A DNA stretch of 64,000 bases. Source: Thelephora terrestris (taxonomy: Eukaryota > Basidiomycota > Agaricomycetes > Thelephorales > Thelephoraceae). How positions within the stretch are numbered: the stretch's first letter is position 1; every line of letters starts with the position of its first letter. The stretch covers positions 1-64,000 of the forward strand of contig WIUZ02000025.1 of assembly GCA_015956445.1 (NCBI GenBank), in the 5' to 3' direction. Both the position numbers and the translations under genes were made by a program. Below are positions 24,196 to 37,141 of the stretch, in pieces. The notes beneath the pieces are model-generated. The model was given only the letters and a program-made list of their open reading frames with translations, was not told the origin of the DNA and searched no databases.

Positions 24196-27100
24196 ATGTC
24201 AGTCTTCAGCAAAGAAGATAAAGAGCGCAGCAGAAGGGCGAATGGCTTGCCTGACCCACCAACGTATGTCACGCGTTTATCCACGTCCATCCTATGGGAC
24301 GCGGTTTCCGATTAGCAGTCTGAACGTCATTTACAAATTCGCAGCTGGAAGAATCCCCCAACACCCATCCAACCTCCGTCCAACACTAGAAATGGAGTAC
24401 GCGATTCCGAGAGACAGGTTAAGAATCTCTGTGCCGCTTTCCGCGCATCTCGAATAACAGTGTCAATATCCTTGATCCAGAATCCATCCCGAGCAGCAAG
24501 ATCTTCGAACCCATATGATAAGAACCGTCTCAAGAACAACATCGATGTACACCCCGGAAAGGCTACCCCTGGAAACCCTAACAGGAGGGCCACCGTCTTC
24601 GCCTCATCCTCGCACAAACGGCCGAAGACGCAGTCGACGTCACACCAGAGGAAACCGATTGATCTGACGACGGACGATGCAGAACCGCTGTTGCGTAGCG
24701 CAACAGCTGCAGATGACTCAGATGACTCCCTCAACCTGGGACGAAGGCGCATTGCAGATGACGGCCACGCGACTCTGCGGCTGAGAGCCGGGCGCAAGGA
24801 TACCGAATCACTGAAACTTACCCACTCTGACACGGAGCCTGACCCGATCGAAGACTTTCCGGACATCAAGGCCAATGACAAACCAGGGAAGGTTTCAAAG
24901 ATGATTCGCCGATATGAAGGTCGTACCTCTGGAGGACATCCCAAGCTGGAGCTTAAACCGGGCAACCCCTTGTTGCCTTTGGCCCAGAAACCCAAGAACG
25001 GGGTGCGTCTATTCTTTCCTGAGGCAGAAGAGTGGTTGGTTGACAACCGGATTACCAGGCAATACCAAGCGGCTTGATCGAGACCACCAAGTTCATGCAT
25101 GGAAACAGAGGTAAAGGGAAAGACTTACCTTTGTTATCCCTGGCGGACTGGATACGAGGTACAAGCCGCCTTGAGAAACCACAGGAACATTTCTTGAGTT
25201 GGGGGGTGGAGCAGAGCAACCCGTTCCTCAAAGTATCGTCGGCAAGTGGTCATTCAGGGTTTAAACTCAACATGAAGAGTGGGATAGAAAAGCTAGAGGT
25301 GCGTTCCTGTGACCTAGGACCCCTTGTCTCTTACGCAGCGGATCTCCAGGCTTCAAGCCTTGAAGTTTCGCCGCTCATCGTAAAGTTCAGCGTGCGTAGT
25401 GCTCGACAGGATTTTGTGTCTGGTACGCATTTATTCTCGCCGCTGTACCCACGATGCCTGATTGGCGGAAGCTTCCAATGAGCTGCACGAGACTGTAGCT
25501 TTCAGGATTAACACAGAAGACAGAAGTTGTAACGAGGCAACGCGAAGAGCCTTGTACGGGTTCCTGAAAGCCAATTGCAGCTGTAAGGGGTGGCTTGAGT
25601 AGGTCTCTCTTCCTGGAACGCGCATGTCTCATCGCTCACATATATGCTACTGTGCTCGCCCGGTTGTTCGTGGTATTCCGCCATCTTGTCCCATCGGCAT
25701 CTTCCCCCCTGCAGCGTTTCTGCTGCCAAGGCAGCTTGGGAGTCGGCTGTTCGTAAATTTGATACCTTAACATCGGAATCGGAAGAACAGGAATCGCCCC
25801 TCCAGAAAACTCCCACAACAGACCATAGAAATGAACGCCACAGCTCCCCGTCCTCTCACTCGGATTTGCCTTCCGTCATAAAGCTTTCGCCTCCACCAGT
25901 GGACGAGATATCGCTTCCAAAGAAGACCCTACAAAAGGTCGAGCGGATGAATCGCAAACCAATCACTCGAGAGTGTGTGCCGCGAAATGTCATCGTGCTT
26001 GTGTGTATTGAACGTGATACAGACAGCGGGAACTCCGGGAAATCGTGAAAGAGGAACCCATCCCTGGCCCCTCGCGTCAACCTCTGCGTAGATCTTCACG
26101 GCAGTTGACCCTCCATTCCAACTTATCCGCAGTCGATCCAACTCGCACGTCACCATTGGAGGACCCCGACGAACTGTAAGCGAGTTTTGTATCGCTAACG
26201 GCTTTATTTGAACGAAACGCGTTTTCAGATTGTTGGTATATCGTCCTTCTGGCACCGGTGCTGTGAACATCACAAGAGGGGACCTCGAGCGGTTACAACC
26301 GGGCAAATATCTAAACGATACCCTTATAGAATTTGGGTTGAAGTATGTCTTGATCGATTGCCGAGTGTCTCTCGCTCAAGGTTTCTACCTGTAGGTTATG
26401 GCTCAGTGATTTACGAGACCGCGACCCAGAACTGGCGGATCAAATTCATCTCTTTAGCTCATTCTTCTACAAGAAGTTGGCGATCAAGGAGTGAGTACAG
26501 TATCCCTGTATCTGGCGACAGTCTATAGTTAAATCCAACTCACATATACCAGTAAGAGGGCAGGCTACGAAAGCGTTCGAAAGTGGACATCCAAGGTCGA
26601 CTTGTTCAGCAAGAAGTATCTCCTGGTCCCTATAAATGAACAGTGAGTGGGCTTCGTAGTCACTTCCTCAACCCCGTTCACGCTGCGTTTCTCGAGTTTG
26701 CACTGGTATCTTGCCATCATATATCAGCCTGAGTACACTCTGCGGCCCGCTCCGCCTCCAATCTCTCCCGCGACGCGGAAACGTAAACGGGACGAGGAGC
26801 TTTCGATCGAAGCTTCGGAATCGAGAGACACCCCGACGACTACATCCAAGCCCACATCAAAGGCCGCAACAGAAGTTCCCGATGGGGGTGAGGTAGAGAT
26901 AATACCGGATTCAGAACCATCCAGCCCCAAGATGGAGCTCGAGGAACAAACTCAGACGGACGAAACTACCAAGCCGGAAGAACAAGAGGTTGAGATTCAA
27001 CTCTGCGCGGAAGTGAGCTCCGTTTCTCTCGACGAGCATGAAGGGTCACACATTCGGAAGCTCGAGCAGGGTGATTCAGCGCATACATCTTGCGTAGATG

Positions 27101-28219
27101 AGGAGGATATGGAGGTCGACAACTCGGCCCCTGCGTCGCCTATGCCTTTGGATCGCGAGGTTCAAATCGAGGACTTGACCACAAACTTAACGCCTCTTGG
27201 AAGCACCGAGCCATCCGTCGCATGCGATGATGATAACAATTCCACAGTGGAGATGGAAGACTTGTTTAACCCTGGCGCTGTTCCCCCGGAGAATTTTTAT
27301 GGGTCATCAACGATCCCACCCAGGACATACGGCAAGAAACCCCGTGTTTCAGCTCCTGGTAAGCTGGAGGGTGGTTCCCACGGAGACTTGGGTGGCGGCG
27401 ATGTTGGAATAATACCCCTCGAAACGTAAGAACTCATAATCTTCCTGAGTTTGCTGTGTGGTAAATCGATCCGCGCGTTCAGGGATCGTACCTACATCTT
27501 CGTATTCGACTCCCTCAACGGAAAACATCCTGGGGCGATGAAGAACCTGGCCCAATACCTTCGATTCGAGGCTACGGACAAGAAAGGGGTCGAGAATCCA
27601 AGTTCCCCAGAAACGATGATCGCCCACGTAAGGATCTTGGTCTACATTCCACGAGACTGTTCTCACAGGATTTCACAGGTTCCCACTCAAGATAATTACT
27701 GTGATTGCGGCCTCTACCTGTTACATTTCGCGAAGACTTTCATGGAGGACCCTGATAAATCATTCCACACCATCCTTGTGAGCGCGTTGCCAACGCATTT
27801 TTCCTCAGTCCCAGACCTCATCCCCCTTCCCTTAGACAAAGCGGAGATCCCCGAGGGCAGACCGGGATGTTGACTGGAAGAAGGCACAGGTCGGCACTTC
27901 CAGAGAAGATCTCACCAAGAAGATCCTAGAACTCGGCGAGGGATGGATAAAGGAACGAGCTAAGGAGGCAGAAGAGAAGGCGAAGGCGAAGGAGAGAGAA
28001 GGCACATCCAAACCTGAGTCGATTGCGATCGATTCCCCTGAGGATTCCGACGACGACGTGATTCTCGAGGAAGTCGTGGCCCCCAAACAAGCGTCATCCA
28101 AGAAACCAGCGGCCAAAGAACCGACCAAGAAGGGACTCCCAGGCCAGGGTAGATGGAGACTCAAGATGGAAACTGGACCGGTGGAGCCGAAACAGGGCGC
28201 TGCAGAGAGGCTTCGATGA
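24196..28219 (+). CDS. ULP2: SUMO-specific protease, Ulp2/SENP6-7 type
   Basis: Cysteine protease (C48 family) that removes SUMO, mainly from poly-SUMO chains, in the nucleus. About a dozen exons: 24196-24263, 24345-25058, one from 25109 after a 50-bp GC-AG intron, and so on to the stop at 28217-28219; a border near 25580-25735 is less certain. The N-terminal region is long and disordered and includes PIDLTTDD, a plausible SUMO-interacting motif. The catalytic domain begins with VNITRGDLERLQPGKYLND. It has the catalytic His in NEHLHWYLAII, the Asp in YIFVFDSLNG, and the Gln and Cys in PTQDNYCDCGLYLLHF. Between the His and Asp lies a roughly 230-residue acidic, low-complexity insertion, the feature that separates Ulp2/SENP6-7 from Ulp1. 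The basic C-terminal tail contains another hydrophobic-acidic patch (DDVILEEVV). Confidence 0.9.
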
Positions 28220-28496
28220 CTCTTTCCTTCCTTTTGTTTTTGCTTTCTTTGGCTATTCTCTGTGCTTCATAATTCCCCTACCGTACTCGCTTTGGGACCG
28301 TTCGCGGTTTCGTTATCCAGTTCCGCCTTTATCGCTCTTCGTAATTCCTTGGGTCATGACTCCTCGTGAGTCGTACGGTGTACGCGTGTATAAATCAACG
28401 GTGTTACTAATGATGCGTCGTCCGGAGATACCGAGATAAACAAAGCGGAGAGAGATGAAAAGGCTTAAAAACATGGGTAGATAACAAGCGAGAAAA

Positions 28497-31400
28497 CTAG
28501 TATGATCCAGCAACCATGAATTCATGGTCATCCCAAGCGATCTCCTGTTTGAGAATTCCAGTTAAGATCAGTTCCTTGGTGTAAATCGGAACGCCGTTTT
28601 CCGCAATCGCCCTCCAAATGGACCCATCATCCTCGCATGAGATCACGTAACGATCTGACTTTGAGGTGACCAAGCGATACGTGGGGGCCTGTACCAATAG
28701 CTACCCAATATCGGCTGACGTGAGTCGAGGGTGACGAAAACCGAGTTCAGAAAACGTACCGTTCCACCGTGGGCGGCAACGATGTTCTTCATCAACTTCT
28801 TGTCCACGTCCACCTTTTGAGTGAGATAGAATGTCTTGCCCTCCAACAATTTACCCTTGTTTTTCCTCGCTCGCTCGAGGGTTTTCGCCATTTTGAAGGC
28901 GTATTTCGCCTCCGTCTCACGATCTTCGAGGAGATAGTCCTTCTCCGCTGGTGAGAAAACAGGTCAAGAAAAACGCGCGTGTGGAGGAAACACGAGCTTA
29001 CGTAGGAAACGCCCCTGGGTCGCAGACTTTGTGAGCCATTCGTCCCGGAGGATGAACGGAGCGACGGCGATGGAAGACAACAGCTTTTCCGTTCGGCCGA
29101 AAGCGCTGGCGATCAGGTGCGTGCATTCGAGAGGCTTATCTGTGAATTTAGCACCGAGCTTCGTTAGAGCCTGGAAGCGGCGATTAGCATCGATACCAGA
29201 TTTGGCCCGGTCATTTAGGCTTGAACATGAGCCGAACCTTCTTAGTGTCCTCTGGTACTTGGACCTTGGTCGTCATGATGTGTACTCCCGTGCGTTTGGA
29301 AGTCGGTTGCTCTTCGTCGCTCTCTTCCTCCTCGGCTTCCATAGTGCTGTGGTTGGAGTCGTCAGATTGGAGTTGGCTGGGCTATGCACCCGAGAGATGG
29401 TACCTGATAACACTTCGCCTTCTCCTCGCAGCCTCCTTGACTTTCTCTTTCGCGTTCTCTTTCAACTTCTCTTTCGCTTTCTCTTTCTCCTTTGTCTTGT
29501 CCATCTTCTCTGGGACTTTATCCGCTCTCTCCCATTCACCAACCACGACTCCGCGCTTCATTTGCTTCTGGAAGTTGATCACATCTGGCATGATGTCTCT
29601 CAACTTCTCGTCAGCCTTCTGCGCGGCTGACCTACGTCCGCGAGCAGGAGCATCGCCCGTGGTCACAGGAGGAGACGACCCTTGGCGATCTCGCTGAGTG
29701 GCCTTCGTGGGCTTGGGTTTCGAGGGTCCGGGGATCGGCTTCTCCGACTCCTCGTGTTCTTCTTCAGACTCGGACTCGGACACGTGTCGTTTCCTTTTCT
29801 TCGGTGAGGCACGCTTGGTAGATACAGGTTCTTCTTCCTCAACCTCCTCGACAGCGGGGACCGATCTCCTTGCAGGGGTCCTCATTTTGACTGGGCTCGA
29901 TTTCTTTGAAGCGACGGGGGATTCAGGAGCCACAAGTTTGTGTGAAGCGGATTTCTTGACCTTGTTAGAGGTGCCACCGTTCCTCGGAGAGACGTATGCT
30001 GAACGAGGAGGGATGACAACCTCAACCTGTGAACGACTTCGGCGACCGGCAACCGCTGGTACATTGGAGGCCCTCGAATCAGTTTCTTCAACGGTATCGG
30101 ATTTGGCGTTTCCGGATCTCCGTCGCTTTCGAGGGGCGGGAGAAGGGCTTACGGTGCGCTCGCGCTTCGGTGACATATCTTCTTCCATTTCCGCACCCGC
30201 GTCGTCGTCCGCCATCTCCACGTCTTCAGCTTCATCCTTGACGCGGGGTTGCGGACTATCTGTACCGAGATCGTTCTCATCCACGGCGATGGCTTCTTCC
30301 ACCTCTACGACGCTGTCAGTCGGTGCGCCGAGGCCCTGAGGAGGAACTTTATGTTCGGCATCTTCGAGTATCACCGTCCGCCCCATACCCTTGTCACCTA
30401 AGAATCCAGAGAAATCGCACGTAGGCGAAAACCTGACATACTTCTCCTGACCGACCGAGAGGTTTCGCCAGTTTACGAAACAGTCCTCGAGCCAAGTGTG
30501 GTTGACGATCGGAATTGACCATTGGGCGGCCTTGTCGGTCTTGGTACCGAGTTTACTGCCAAGGTGTGGGACTTTGAGCACTTTGCGCGTCTGCCAAAGC
30601 ATCACACTTACTATGCGGCGATGACAACGGTGTTTTGCATGGACATGTTCGGGGTAAAATGTGCTCCCATGACCTCGATCATGCGTTTGAGGTATTCCCG
30701 TGCTTCGCCCGTATAATTTGTGACAGTGATTTCCTAGGGGTTTGTGGGTGGACTGTAGACAGGAAAATTTTCCGAGTTACACTCACATGCTTGTCGAATC
30801 CTTCGATCTTCTCAATTGGGGTGGGATAATGTAGAAGTTGATCAGTTGGCGGCGAGACGGCTCTGATAGTTTGAACGTGAAACAGCCAAGAGAGGTTCCC
30901 GACGATGACCCCCGACCGTTTCAGAGCCTGATGAACGCGGTCAGTCAGAGGGTGCTTCGAGGCAGGGGAACGATGACCTTGAAATAGGCGGTCCCAGCCC
31001 GAAACTTGGTGACAAGGACGTCCACGTCTTCCACCTTCTTTGCTTCATCGCTCGCGTTTTTGGCGTCGACAACGACTCCTCCGTGCCTCTTCACTCCCGC
31101 GACAACGGCCTCCCGCCTACCAGGATTCAACCCGAGGCTGGCGGATAAGAGGATACGCTTTCCTTTCCAGACATCGACACGCTCGGCCGTTTTGCCCAGG
31201 TTTCCAGGGATCTCGCCGTCCTCGGATGTCCCTAGGACGACCGACTTGTAAAGGGAAGCCTTTTCCTCCGGAGGCTTGTGAGACCGTTTGGCCTTTGGAG
31301 AAAGGGGCGCGAGCTGCAACACCTTTGGGTCTGGCCATTCGTAGGGGAGAGTTGGGATGGTGGCGGCGCCCAAACGCACGACATCGTCGAACCAGTGGGG

Positions 31401-32031
31401 AACGAGGATTTTAACCCGAGTCTGTTTTTGATAGTGAATGGCGGTGAGGTACTTCTCGGACGTGGTGCCCATGGCGAATAGATGGGTGACTTCTCGAGTG
31501 AGGCCTTGTCTCCATTGACCACCGAGGGCGAGAATAGCCGCGGAAAGAACCTCGACATCTGAGGGATCAATCTATGGGATAAAACGGTGAGACGGAGATC
31601 ATTATACGAGAAGAAGCTTCGTATACTTGCATCGGTCGCGGTTGCACATACCCCAGAGAAGAGCATGGATGGGTCTGCGGAGTAATATTTTGTCCTTGCA
31701 TCATTTGTCAGCAATCTCGGCCACCTTACAATCTGCAGAACGCACATATGGCACTTTCCGAGCGCGATAGATCGCTCTGCCCATTTAGGCTAGGCTGGAG
31801 TCAGACGAGATTGTCGAGGAGAGGTTCATGGCTGCTTACGGTCACGACCTCTGCGTGCTTTGGTGCGTGTTCCCAGCCTTCAAATTCTAAGGTGTCCGTT
31901 ATGATGTGCGTTGCGTCTTGAAGAGAGCTTCGAGTTGCTCCGTTCGCATCCAAGTTAGAAGACAACAGCTCTTGATCGTCAACGCGGAGGGATGATGACA
32001 AGATGTACGCGACGCCAGAGAATAATCCCAT
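28497..32031 (-). CDS. Six-BRCT scaffold protein, Rtt107/Brc1-like
   Basis: Rtt107 (budding yeast) and Brc1 (fission yeast) are DNA-damage scaffolds with four N-terminal and two C-terminal BRCT domains that bind phosphorylated histone H2A and, in yeast, Smc5/6. The same 4+2 layout is visible here. BRCT1 starts at MGLFSGVAYILSS; BRCT2 has ALGGQW and VPHWFDDVVR; BRCT3 has GKRILLSAS and RHGGVVVD; BRCT4 has VPIVNHTWLEDCF-like spacing (SIPIVNHTWLEDCF). A long basic and acidic linker (about 30400-29300) is followed by BRCT5 (CTHLIAS, APFILRDEWL) and BRCT6 (KTFYLTQKVD, VAAHGGT, YTKELILTG). Many introns interrupt the gene and not all were resolved. It is convergent with the SUMO protease gene, 277 bp apart. 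Confidence 0.82.
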
Positions 32032-33072
32032 GGTTTCGGAGATAACGACAAACGGGGTAGTGTACGAGAGGGTCGTCGATGTCGTCAGTGTCGTCCAAGT
32101 TAACCTTGAGCAACAGTTGTCCTATATCGTATTAACTGGGGCGCACGAGAGAGCCACTGGGCGGCGCGATCGACCTGAAGGTGGGGCGCGTGGTGAATGA
32201 GGGGAGGTAAACAGCACGTGATCGTCATTGATCATCCGGAGTTGCGCCGTATCGAGGTAAGTTATCATTATAATCATACTGAATTGTAGGCATGAACCCA
32301 GCGCACTCTCTCGGACTCTGATGCCCCTCTACGTTCACCTCCAGTCACTCTTGTCCTCGCATTCACACACTCTATTTCTCGCCCGATATTAGCGATCATT
32401 GTACAGCGGGTGTCACTCCGACGAACCGTTCTCCATAGTAAGTATATGCCTCAAATCCGTGCCCGCCCTTTGGCGGCATTCAACGGGGCTCGACATCCTG
32501 GCGTGAAGCTGATGCCAGGGCTAGACGTGGTGCCGGAGCCAGGCGTCCACAGAACCGCCGCCACCCTTTGCCACCCTCCTCGCTGCTTTCAATCATGGTG
32601 TTCGGCGGCTTCGGCCCGGCCTCACTCTAGTTCACCGATGGTTCACCTCACCTTGCCCACCACTCTAATGCGTAGAGTTCATTCATTATCTGAGGTATGG
32701 CGTTTTGACCCATGAATATCTGATTGCACTCTCCAGGGCTCGATCACAAAAACCCATAGGACCCTGGCTTGAGATGGTCCTTCCGCTGACCTGCCAGTTC
32801 CCTTGAACGCGCAGCCGTGGAGGGAAATTAACCGCAAGAACATATGCAAATGCGTTGCTGGTTGCAGATCTCACATCTTTGGGTCACAACGCGGGTGGGC
32901 GATGAGGTAACGCGCCACACACTGTGTTTGTTTGGGCGCTACGACACTTTGGAGGATATCCTGGTAAAAGAAAATTGCACCTGGATTTGTACAGAAAACA
33001 CGGGGCAGGATAACCCTACAACGGTACACCGAAGTCCATACTTTCCACGACTATCCAATTCGTCCAAAGCTC
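32032..33072. other. Intergenic, no gene recognised
   Basis: Contains the 5' flank of the BRCT gene. Plus-strand frames at 32410-32715 and 32844-33158 have no family signal, and the second overlaps coding sequence of the next gene in antisense. Confidence 0.5.
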
Positions 33073-34111
33073 TTATACCGTGGGATCAACAACCCAGACC
33101 TGGGGCTGGAACGAACCTCTGGAAGTGGGTTCAAGTTTCGCCAAGTACATGTTGTTGAGTTGCATGAACCCCTCTCCAACCTTCCATTTTCTATCAATGG
33201 ACGAGTCCATGGGCAAGTCCTGTGGTTGGTCAATACCCGGGTGCAATTTCACCGCGACGCCAACTTACGTTCATTTCGTCTAAGTAACCCTTCAACTTCC
33301 TTGCCACACGGTGTGCGAGAACGCTGCACGGGATTGGGTCGTGCTCCTTGTTCCAGTATGTTGTGAAAATCTTCCATAGCGGTCAATACAGGCCTTGCAG
33401 CCCAGAAAAAACCACACTTACCTGCGGTGACTCGTTGCGCGGATATCCGGGGAACTTGGCGCTGGTTCGTCGGTTTACTTACAACGTAGACACGAGGGAC
33501 ATACCGAGAAACGGCAGGAAAAAGCGGTTTTTTTCGAGCCTAGTATTATCAAGTCGTTCCCGTTCTCGAGACCAGTAAATGTGTCTCGAAGAGCGTCCCC
33601 CACGTTGACTCCCGGATACCCGCTTACCTGGAAGAGAATGGGTTCAGACGGTGTATGACCCCGCTGTGTCCGTCCGCGATTGTGAGGGGTCTGTGGTATC
33701 TCGTGCCATTTAGGAGGCTGGAACATCAAAGGTTGAGGGGAAGGTAGGGACGGTAGCGGCGAGAGCGAGACTGATGAAGGGTGAACGACGCAGACTGTTG
33801 CACTTTTATCAACATCGGTCGGTTGCACTTCCGGCTGAGTCTCCACGGGGAGTGGTTCGCAAAGATAGGAATGGTCGAGCGAGGCGGGGAAAAGAGCTGC
33901 TTCAAAGGTGTCATCGGGGAAGGTCATCTGCTCGGGAGCAACGGGCTCTAAACCGCACAAATACTACACTCTGAGGGCGAAAACCAAGCGGACAAATGGT
34001 TAGAATACTCACATTGAGCCATTGGGTGGGACTGAGGTCGTCAAAGCTTGTAGAAACCAGATCTCCGGGCATCCTCGTAGTTTGAGCTCGCGGTTGCGTA
34101 CTAGTGCTCAT
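33073..34111 (-). CDS. Uncharacterised Agaricomycete multicopy-type protein
   Basis: No function is known to me. The spliced reading begins MSTSTQPRAQTTRM, with a first intron at about 33969-34013 (GTGAGT donor). A Pro/Ser-rich part leads to a conserved core: PILFQVSGYPGVNVGDAL, then GLENGND, and after another intron FPGYPRNESPQ. The next exon reads WKIFTTYWNKEHDPIPCSVL and AHRVARKLKGYLDEMN. The last exon ends VGEGFMQLNNMYLAKLEP, then SRGSFQPQVWVVDPTV and the stop. All joins keep frame, so this copy looks intact. A decayed homolog lies on the opposite strand at 37.1-37.8 kb. The core resembles a family I have seen repeatedly as hypothetical proteins in Agaricomycetes; that recollection needs a database search. 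Confidence 0.65.
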
Positions 34112-34258
34112 TCGAAGGACGAATTTTATTTTGTGACATTTTGCCGCCCTTTGCTTGAGATTGGGTAGGGCTCACTGGCCAAAGATGAATTCGGAGCGCT
34201 CAAAGGTTCGACCGAGTGGGTGTCGGCAAACCGAACGGCCGTCGAACCACGCTAGCCC

Positions 34259-34859
34259 TCAAACAACCGAGTGTCCGGGGGTATGAGGCACGTCCTCGAC
34301 GCTGGCACGAGGCAGATCTGCTGCGCCGATTCTGATGAGGTGATAACGCTGGACGGCTATCTCCGACACGGAACAGGTGTGGCGCGACAATTGCGACGCA
34401 GGGCCGAGGGAGAAAGTCGAGAGTGGACGGTGGTCAGCCAATTCTAGTATGATGCTTTGGCCTGTAGGGTGCTGAGAGTCGGGCCAGATCATCCAAACCA
34501 GAATAAAGTACAGATTGCGAGCATTGTTTGAATGCATTGCACTCATGGAACGCGTCAAGTCCTGAGTTCGAGGAAGGGGAGGCAGGGCAGAGGCATAAAA
34601 CCCTCCACGGATGTACTGGTGACAGAAATAGTCGACCACAAAGTCACTAGACCACGGAAGAGGGGGGAAGGACGGGAAAGAAGCTGGAAGGGGTGATGGA
34701 GAGAGGAAGAGGGAAAAAGGAACACTTGACTCTCACATCGCGGTATTTATGGACTTTTCCGTAGGACATCAACATCCCGTCTGGGTTGAAGGGTTCAGAA
34801 AAATTATTGTCGTGGGCGCTGGATCCACAGGAATACAACAACGTTTGTGATTGCAGCAT
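34259..34859 (-). CDS. Hypothetical two-block coding region, possibly a gene remnant
   Basis: Two minus-strand blocks, 34647-34859 (MLQSQTLLYSCGSS) and one ending at 34259 (SDFVVDYFCHQYIRGGFY onward), look coding and could be joined by an intron starting GTGAGA at 34735. However, no acceptor gives a matching phase, so either I have the wrong boundary or the gene is damaged. No family is recognised. It lies just upstream of, and in the same direction as, the gene ending at 33073. Confidence 0.3.
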
Positions 34860-37141
34860 CTGAATCTCATCGTATTTATGATATTGTAGCCCTACGGGCC
34901 CCGCGATTGTTGAGAGCAGAAGAAACCTTCATTGAGACACTTATGTTCGAACCCGTGTGCTATGCGTCCCGGTGTATTCCCCACCCATCACCCGTGCAGC
35001 TGCGGGGGATTCACATTGAAGGAGCGAAGGGACTAGTGGCCCAGCTACTGCCTACTAGCTGACGCTACGTCGAGAGAGGAGGAAGCAGTTTAATTTGATC
35101 CAAAACGACGCATTCTAGTTGTCCGCCTGTCAAGGCGGGTGTGGCGTAATGCGTTCGTAGCAACACCCAGAAGTGTCCAACAGAGTCGCAGCTTCGTAAG
35201 TCAACGTTTCAACTGTGTGAATTTTTGAAAGTATACGTGACAACGTGGGTCGTCGATGATAACCCGATTTTTCATTCAGCATAACATCGCACCGTGAAAT
35301 GGGTGGGTTGGGCTGAGAAGCCGTCCGTGCTAATTCCCAAGTCGCAAATAAGCCTGAGGTAAACAAGCCCGGTCAATACGGTGGGAATTTCATCCGACTT
35401 GGTCGGGCTTCCTTGCTGTAATATGTGAACTCAGCCCGAAGATTATTGCTGTACAAAGAGAACGTGGCTTCACTCATCCCATCCAGCCTCTGCGCGGGTA
35501 AGATCCTGATAGGAGGGAGTCTGTGGTGTGTTGTATAGCGCAATCGATCTGGAGCGGGCACGAGTATCCGAATTTCTTTCTTGGGCCTTCCAGTGGCTCC
35601 AAGGCATGAAGCGAGGTCTTCTGAAGCAGGTTGAGTTTGTTACGAGACTAGATTCTTTGTAGGACGACGGTGGACGAGAGTGCCTGACCGGATTTTTACG
35701 GTGCTTGGGGAGGGGGGGGGGAATATCATGTGGGACGGGGTATCCAGGGGCTTTTGGTGTCCCTAGAAGCGGCCATAGGTCGCATTGGATGGTGACAAGG
35801 TCATGATTGAGATGCTCGTCCGTGGGAGGCCTAGGGAGTAGGGTCGCAAAAGCGACGCAGAATTCGGGGTGATTTGGTCAGGGAGTCTCGGGTATTGCCG
35901 TAATACAGTAGTTTCATATCAAATTATTAATACAGTAATTCCCTTTCCAGTGGCATGTAGGCTGCTGCCTCCTGTCCGGGTCCCATTCCGGGAGATTCCG
36001 GGTCGTGTCACAACTGAATTGATTGTACGCCTCTCTGATGGCATCATGGCTGGAGAGCGATGGCGCCTCCTACTGTAAGTAAATTGATGGGTCGATTCCT
36101 AACGGCAAGGACCCAATCCTCTCACGTTCTGTTGTACCCTCCACAACGGTTGGCTTTCTGGCAGAAAACCAGAGCGGATGCAATCAGTGCTTTCCGTTGT
36201 TCTTGTATGCCCCGTTCGGGACTTAGTCCTCCGCTCCCAGTCGCCCGCATCGTCCCGATTACATAACCCTTAAGTGTGCCGTTCACTGGCACAAGGTGGG
36301 GGTCGATGATCCCTTGAAAAGACGTCGGGGAGCTTCCTTCCGAGTATGTGCACGCGGAAATTAGAGGGCGTGGGTGCCGAATCCTGGGTAAATCCTACAA
36401 ACTGATTTGAAATGCGCGTGGATTGATCTTCGCCGTTGACTAAAGGTTTACCGGACTAAGTTAAGTACAAGGAATCAAGCTGGAGCGGACGTCACGTTAC
36501 AAGAACTTCTCAATTCAAGGTTCTCATCCGGCCGACATCCGGCGCTCTTGTAAGCGACGCCATCAATCAATTCAAGCGCTGGCCGAAGTCGGGCGCTATG
36601 TAATACAATGTAATGGTCTGGACTATTGAATAGCGCCCTAATCAGGGTGCACTGTGCAACGATCACGACTTTTTTATACCTCCATTCACTGTCCAATGGG
36701 GCTCACCTTTGTCACCAGCGCGTCCACCAAGGTCCTGCGCTTCACTGTACCGTCCCCCTCCCCTTCCTCGACTCAAAATCTGCCCTGCACACGACTGGGA
36801 CGTATCCAACTTGAGCTTAAATGTTGGGGCTGGGTTCCAACACTGCACACGCTTTAACGTCCCGGTTGCCGGTCGGTCGTCCCGAGCACTGCGGGAGCAC
36901 CCGGAATCAGGGTTTCATCCCCCCAGACACTCAGTTCTTTAATGGTAGTGTTCCGACGGCCGATCAGTTTGCCGACACTCACCTAATCGAACCGATGAAC
37001 GGTTTGCGCGCTTTGTATCCGCCTTCGGACCGTGAGTTCTCGCGTCAAGTAAAGGACGGCAAAGTATGTCGGATTTGACAGGCATAAATTCACCTTTCGA
37101 ATGGGCACTGGTATCGTTACCGCAAAGCTCAACTCACGAGG
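34860..37141. other. Gene-poor region, nothing recognised
   Basis: About 2.3 kb without a supportable gene. It contains a ten-G run at 35712-35721. Frames such as 36821-37078 lack family signal. Confidence 0.5.

Noticed and set aside
25262-25362. Possible intron (GTGCGT...CGCAG) in ULP2 exon 3
   Set aside because: Removing it would bring a stop within about 15 codons, whereas reading through keeps an open frame.
26880-27430. Acidic stretch in ULP2 as a separate gene or a bad intron call
   Set aside because: It is in frame with both the catalytic His and Asp exons, and acidic insertions at this point are known in Ulp2/SENP6-7 proteases.
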